Below are positions 58,244 to 61,659 of a stretch of 61,659 nt of DNA, in pieces. Position 1 is the first letter of the stretch. Each line of letters begins with the position of its first letter. Source of the DNA: Paenibacillus barengoltzii NBRC 101215. GTDB taxonomy: Bacteria > Bacillota > Bacilli > Paenibacillales > Paenibacillaceae. Position numbers and translations under genes: made by a program. Location: contig NZ_BILV01000032.1 in the NCBI RefSeq assembly GCF_004000745.1, positions 1-61,659 on the forward strand, read 5' to 3'. The notes under the pieces were generated by a model. The model had not been told where the DNA came from. It saw nothing but the letters and a program-made list of their open reading frames with translations, and searched no databases.

Positions 58244-58301
58244 GATTTCTTCCTCCTCCATAATCCATGCTGTTTGTTGGTGTATAGTAAACGTCATAAC
58301 T

Positions 58302-58317
58302 TGTGAAAACTGTCACT
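58302..58317. promoter_or_regulatory. Fnr/Rex-like box A upstream of nox
   Basis: TGTGA-AAACTG-TCACT, a perfect match to TGTGA-N6-TCACT. It lies about 60 bases upstream of the nox ATG, downstream of the strong promoter. Confidence 0.6.
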
Positions 58318-58333
58318 TATGAGTTTGGATTAT

Positions 58334-58349
58334 TGTGATTTTTTTCACT
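58334..58349. promoter_or_regulatory. Fnr/Rex-like box B upstream of nox
   Basis: TGTGA-TTTTTT-TCACT, a second perfect match, 32 bases from box A (three helical turns). Confidence 0.6.
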
Positions 58350-58360
58350 TCATGCTTCTT

Positions 58361-58389
58361 ATTATAGTGTGGCCTTTTTCACATTACAA
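58361..58389 (-). promoter_or_regulatory. Promoter of nox with box C inside the spacer
   Basis: On the minus strand TTGTAA (58384-58389), a 17-base spacer and TATAAT (58361-58366). Box C (58368-58383, read on plus as TGTGG-CCTTTT-TCACA) occupies the spacer exactly, so a bound protein would block RNA polymerase. Confidence 0.65.
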
Positions 58390-58473
58390 GAGGAAAAAGA
58401 AAGAAATTTTAAATTCTGAATTTAAAATGTCCGAAAGCCTAGCTATAATCCCTTCTCGCACGCCTCTTTTGCA

Positions 58474-58493
58474 CGATGATCCCTTTGATTCAG
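58474..58493. repeat. Single copy of the ATTATCCC-type dispersed repeat
   Basis: CGATGATCCCTTTGATTCAG matches the consensus CCATTATCCCTTTCGTTCAG at 16 of 20 positions and is followed by CTTGGGG. It lies in the 448-base gap between nox and the FhuF-like gene. Confidence 0.7.
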
Positions 58494-58555
58494 CTTGGGG
58501 GAGCCCTTATCAGATTTCCCTTTGATTTGGGATCTTAAGCTGGAAGATTGAGGGG

Positions 58556-58610
58556 TCGAAAAAGAAAAGCACTTGGAACCCCGAAGCCTCTTCAGGATTG
58601 CCAAGTGCTT
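58556..58610 (-). terminator. Terminator of the FecE-FhuF-like operon
   Basis: AAGCACTTGG…CCAAGTGCTT, a 10-base perfect stem with a 24-base loop, followed by TTCTTTTT on the minus strand. Confidence 0.8.
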
Positions 58611-58691
58611 ATTATTTAAGCAAGTGCGTATCGCGTATGTAGAAAGAAACCAGCGTCCGCGTGCATCTCTCCTTCAGCGGCAGCCGGCTCT

Positions 58692-59495
58692 TTATTGCGC
58701 TTGAGCCGCAGCAAGCTGCTGACGGATCTCCTCATATTTGGCCTCCCGCTCCGACTTGGAGAGCTTGGGACACCCGTAACAGTATCCAATTCCGGTGTCC
58801 GTCCGATAGGCCAAGCAACAGGTTGGTTTCATCGGAGATTTCTCACCTGGCCGATAAGGATCATCCAGCAGCACTTCCTTGACCCGATACGGATTGCGCT
58901 TTAAGCCAAACACCTCAGCTGGCAGCTCCTTCACGCCCTCATACTCCTCCAGGAGTTGAGAACGTGAGTCTTCTTCCTCCAGACGCCCCGCGATGGCATG
59001 GACATAATATTGCACACCTAGAGGCAACTGTCCCCATAACTGGGCAACCGGCAGCTTGGAGACGGCCGCCATATTTTCCATGACAGGTCGCAGCACTTCC
59101 CCGTAAAAACGAGTTAGCTCCCGGGTCTGCCAGGAATGACGGTCAATGGTCGGCCAAGGCTGTTCTGCTTTATCGTTTAGCACAAAATAAACCCAAGGAA
59201 ATCCGTTCACCATCACGAGTTGCAGGGTCAGATTATCAAGCGAAAAATGGAGCTTGCCGGAGGTCACCGACACCATATAGTGCAGCGCCGCACACACGAC
59301 TCGCCAGCTCGAAGCAAAATAGGTGGCGGATACTTGAAGATCAAGCCCCTTAATCTTCTCCTGGTAGATTTCCAAAAAAGCCACCAGCTGCCCTCGATCC
59401 AACAGCCGCTCAGCAGGCATCGTGAAGAAAGCATCCGTCCGCTGCTCTGTAACAATCGCCAATTGCTGCTCCAGCAGCTGATAATTGATGTTCAT
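58692..59495 (-). CDS. FhuF-like [2Fe-2S] ferric-siderophore reductase
   Basis: The 267-residue protein ends with the cysteine pattern CCLAYRTDTGIGYCYGCP near residue 230 (C-C-x10-C-x2-C), the iron-sulfur ligands of FhuF/siderophore-iron reductases. The N-terminal 200 residues match the helical FhuF/IucA-C-terminal type only loosely. The likely role is release of iron by reduction of imported ferric siderophores. Start at 59495 follows GGGGGAACC; 14 bases separate it from the ATPase gene. The pair shares a Fur-box promoter. Confidence 0.85.
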   Translation of the reverse strand: MNINYQLLEQQLAIVTEQRTDAFFTMPAERLLDRGQLVAFLEIYQEKIKGLDLQVSATYFASSWRVVCAALHYMVSVTSGKLHFSLDNLTLQLVMVNGFPWVYFVLNDKAEQPWPTIDRHSWQTRELTRFYGEVLRPVMENMAAVSKLPVAQLWGQLPLGVQYYVHAIAGRLEEEDSRSQLLEEYEGVKELPAEVFGLKRNPYRVKEVLLDDPYRPGEKSPMKPTCCLAYRTDTGIGYCYGCPKLSKSEREAKYEEIRQQLAAAQAQ

Positions 59496-59509
59496 CTTGG
59501 GTTCCCCCA

Positions 59510-60379
59510 CTACAGGAACGAGACGACTTTGGGCGAAGCCTCTTCCGGTCCATCATTTTTGCCCTTGCGTACTTGTACTTTGCCTTCAGCTGCAGCCCGG
59601 TACAGCTCATAAGGGAGGCACAGCGGCACACCGCTCCGCGGATCGGTTACGATATCCGCCTCGATCCCGAACACATCGCGCAGCACTTTGGAGGTCACGA
59701 CCTCTTCCGGTGTACCGGAAGCGACAGCCTGGCCTTGCTTAATCGCGATCATATAATGTGCGTAACGAGCAGCATGATTCAAATCATGGACAACCATCAC
59801 AATCGTCCGGTTGGATGTGGCATTCAGCTCCTCCAGCAATTGAAGCACTTCCAGCTGATGGGCCATATCTAGGAACGTCGTAGGTTCGTCGAGGAACAGG
59901 ATATCCGTCTCCTGCGCCAGCGCCATGGCAATCCAGGCCCGCTGCCGTTGACCGCCGGACAGATGCTCTAAGGCCCGGTCACTGAACTCGGTCATGCGGG
60001 TGGCTTCGATCGCCCACTCGACAATTTTCCGGTCTTCGGCCTTCAGACCTCCGAACCCTTTCTGATGTGGAAAACGCCCGTACGACACAAGCTCATAAAC
60101 CGTTAATCCTTCCGGGGCGGTTGGGTTCTGCGGCAGAATCGCCAGTTGCTTGGCTACCTCCCGCGTCGACTGCTTATGGATCGATTTGCCGTTCAGCAGC
60201 ACGCTGCCGGACTTCGGCTGAAGGATCCGAGCCATCGTTTTCAGGACCGTTGATTTACCAGAGCCGTTCGCGCCAACCAACGCCGTGATTTTCCCCTCGG
60301 GAATCGAAATATTTAAGTCTTCGACGATCAGACGATCCTCATAGGCAATGTCTAGATGCGAAGTTTTTAAGGAGACCAT
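59510..60379 (-). CDS. Iron-siderophore ABC transporter ATP-binding protein (FecE/FhuC type)
   Basis: The 289-residue ATPase has Walker [10 protein letters not shown], signature [17 protein letters not shown], Walker [13 protein letters not shown] and the switch [10 protein letters not shown], with the [13 protein letters not shown] end seen in siderophore ATPases. The start at 60379 is chosen for the GGAAAGG spacing. No permease or binding-protein gene is nearby, so it must partner with components encoded elsewhere. Its promoter contains a perfect Fur box. Confidence 0.93.
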   Translation of the reverse strand: MVSLKTSHLDIAYEDRLIVEDLNISIPEGKITALVGANGSGKSTVLKTMARILQPKSGSVLLNGKSIHKQSTREVAKQLAILPQNPTAPEGLTVYELVSYGRFPHQKGFGGLKAEDRKIVEWAIEATRMTEFSDRALEHLSGGQRQRAWIAMALAQETDILFLDEPTTFLDMAHQLEVLQLLEELNATSNRTIVMVVHDLNHAARYAHYMIAIKQGQAVASGTPEEVVTSKVLRDVFGIEADIVTDPRSGVPLCLPYELYRAAAEGKVQVRKGKNDGPEEASPKVVSFL

Positions 60380-60486
60380 GGCACCCATCCTTTCCGTGTC
60401 CAACTGAATAAACCCACCAATGTATCATTGTTAAAAGAGTCTATCGCACGACTTCATCTTAGATTCATAAAAACTTCATCTTCTTA

Positions 60487-60516
60487 AAGATACTGATAAT
60501 CATTATCAGGTGTCAA
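60487..60516 (-). promoter_or_regulatory. Promoter of the iron pair with Fur box in its spacer
   Basis: TTGACA (60511-60516), 18 bases and TATCTT (60487-60492) on the minus strand. The Fur box TGATAAT-C-ATTATCA (60494-60508), a perfect 7-1-7 repeat, fills the spacer. Confidence 0.85.
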
Positions 60517-60555
60517 CTGTTAATTTTATTCGCTTTCTTCGTTGGAGGCAAAAAC

Positions 60556-60582
60556 AAAAAAAAGACGCCCGCAGGCGTCTTT
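60556..60582 (-). terminator. Terminator of the VanY-like gene
   Basis: AAAGACGCC-cgca-GGCGTCTTT with eight or more T on the minus strand. Confidence 0.85.
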
Positions 60583-60619
60583 CCCGGATAAGCTCACGCT
60601 CTCCAAAGATCTAATGAAA

Positions 60620-61516
60620 TCATTGACCAGATACCGGTATGGCATCATAATATTCTTCCAACGTAATACCGCGTTTACCAATGTCAGCTGCAATTTCTTT
60701 TCCTACATAACGCAGGTGCCATGGCTCATATTTGTAACCGGTAATGTCTTCCTTCCCTTCCGGATAACGAATGATAAATCCGTACTCGGTGGCATGATCC
60801 GCCAGCCAGGCCGCTTCCTTCGTGTTACCAAAGCAGCTTTCCGCTGCGCATTTGCCATCGCTGCCCGAAACGTCGATGGCCAGCCCAGTCTCATGCTCGC
60901 TGTGGCCCGGAACCGCGCTGTACGTCTTCGCAACTTCCTCGCCGTCCTTCTCCACGTAACGGTTAAACAGCGCCGTTTGGGTCTTATGTGAACGGTACGC
61001 CGACACGCCAGCCAGGTAGATCCCGTCTTTCTCGGCTCCAGCGAACAGCTCCTCAAGCGCCTTCGCCGCCTCTTTGCGCATCATGCGTTTTTCGATTTTT
61101 TCTTTGAACGTAAACCGAACGTCGGGATACACCAGATCCTTCGGCTCGTAATCATCCGGCAAAGCAAATTGCTTGTTAATCAGCACCGCCACACTGTACG
61201 GATCCGACATCGCCGCGCGGTCCCCTCCGCTGCTGTCGCTGGAACCATCAGGAGCTTGTGCCGAATCGCTGGAATCCCCATTGCCGGTACTGCCATCGTT
61301 TGTTGCGTTATTGCCTTCTGTAGCTTGATCGTCCGCGGTGCTGGTGTCGTTGGCAGCATTGTTCCCTGCCCCGTTATTGGCGCCGACAGCCGTGTTCGTG
61401 CTGTTCTCTGCTGGTGTCTGCGGAGCGTTGGCTGCTTGTTTGCCGCAACCTGCAATTAGGACCGCTGTTAACAACAGGGCCATCGCCGCAGTCACCACGC
61501 CTTTCTTGCTGTTCAT
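60620..61516 (-). CDS. D-alanyl-D-alanine carboxypeptidase (VanY/M15B) lipoprotein
   Basis: The 298-residue protein starts with a lipoprotein signal (AMALLLTAVLIAGCG, lipobox IAGC, Cys24) and then has a Thr/Asn/Gly/Asp-rich linker (residues ~30-100) that is probably an extended tether. The M15B catalytic domain follows, with SAYRSHKTQ, the zinc motif SEHETGLAIDVSG (His…Asp) and the second zinc histidine in EPWHLRYVG. It trims D-Ala from peptidoglycan stem peptides at the cell surface. AGGGGAGGAACC precedes the ATG. Confidence 0.94.
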   Translation of the reverse strand: MNSKKGVVTAAMALLLTAVLIAGCGKQAANAPQTPAENSTNTAVGANNGAGNNAANDTSTADDQATEGNNATNDGSTGNGDSSDSAQAPDGSSDSSGGDRAAMSDPYSVAVLINKQFALPDDYEPKDLVYPDVRFTFKEKIEKRMMRKEAAKALEELFAGAEKDGIYLAGVSAYRSHKTQTALFNRYVEKDGEEVAKTYSAVPGHSEHETGLAIDVSGSDGKCAAESCFGNTKEAAWLADHATEYGFIIRYPEGKEDITGYKYEPWHLRYVGKEIAADIGKRGITLEEYYDAIPVSGQ

Positions 61517-61621
61517 CCTGGTTCCTCCCCTGTACGGGGCCTGGATTGATGTTTCCCAGGCACCTTATGTGTTTTCTACTATTCTTTAACGGATGGACCC
61601 GTTAAAAGTTACTTGGTAAAT

Positions 61622-61654
61622 CGAGGGCGCCGGCTACCGCCCCCGGCGCCCTCG
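61622..61654. terminator. Strong GC hairpin at the right edge
   Basis: CGAGGGCGCCGG…CCGGCGCCCTCG, a 12-base perfect stem. It lacks a clean T-run in the window, and probably ends a gene just beyond the right edge. Confidence 0.55.
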
Positions 61655-61659
61655 TCCCC

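Overview
The window looks like a chromosome segment of a spore-forming, moderately GC-rich Firmicute of the Paenibacillaceae, most likely Paenibacillus. The reasons are the gene order murA / ywzB / atpC-Z / mnaA / upp / glyA / ywlG / ywlE / mntP / tsaC / spoIIR / prmC / prfA, which follows the Bacillus subtilis ywl-atp neighbourhood, the sporulation gene spoIIR, strong GGAGG ribosome sites, TTG/GTG starts, and many short intergenic repeats. Assignments rest on reading proteins and motifs by eye; no database search was run.

Layout. 1-2133: a left-edge partial gene behind a perfect 18-bp palindrome, and an HxlR regulator divergent from an alcohol dehydrogenase/quinone reductase. 2190-14114 (minus): murA, ywzB (with an extra 49-codon ORF beside it), the complete atpZIBEFHAGDC operon, mnaA and upp. 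14396-15852 (plus): an Rrf2 regulator with an apparent ATT start and a thioredoxin-reductase-like flavoprotein behind the same 19-bp operator. 15938-27651 (minus): glyA, ywlG, ywlE, mntP, a DUF72 gene, tsaC, spoIIR, an FtsW/RodA protein, a 1.2-kb repeat array, a possible spore-appendage-like protein, prmC and prfA. 27868-36618 (minus): two TM2 proteins, ychF, a three-gene ECF transporter, idi (type 2) and cardiolipin synthase. 36809-41052 (plus): a TetR regulator and an RND exporter with an Ala/Gly-rich insertion. 41427-46639: torD-like chaperone, moaA, mobA, an MFS transporter and a LacI regulator. 46721-61516 (minus): glnS, a GNAT acetyltransferase, an MFS transporter, a molybdopterin oxidoreductase, a formate/nitrite channel, TetR plus two SDR genes, an NADH oxidase, a Fur-controlled iron pair (FhuF-like reductase and siderophore ATPase) and a VanY-like lipoprotein.

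The genes between 41.4 and 58.4 kb suggest a scattered oxygen/redox-responsive module: Mo-cofactor synthesis (moaA, mobA), a Mo-enzyme and a TorD chaperone, a formate/nitrite channel and an NADH oxidase. Their promoters carry Fnr/Rex-like TGTGA-N6-TCACW boxes. One sits about -42 from a TATAAT box in front of torD. One fills the -35/-10 spacer of the NADH oxidase promoter, with two more downstream. A perfect TAGGG-N4-CCCTA (NreC-type) palindrome lies in front of the formate/nitrite channel.

The most unusual non-coding feature is a family of short repeats with a GGGATAAT core (reading ATTATCCC on the plus strand). It forms a cluster with a ~50-bp period at 24368-24778 and recurs singly in at least five other intergenic regions. 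Other repeat families at 13.2 kb and 41.1 kb show a similar 50-52-bp spacing. No tRNA, rRNA, insertion sequence, prophage or true CRISPR array was seen.
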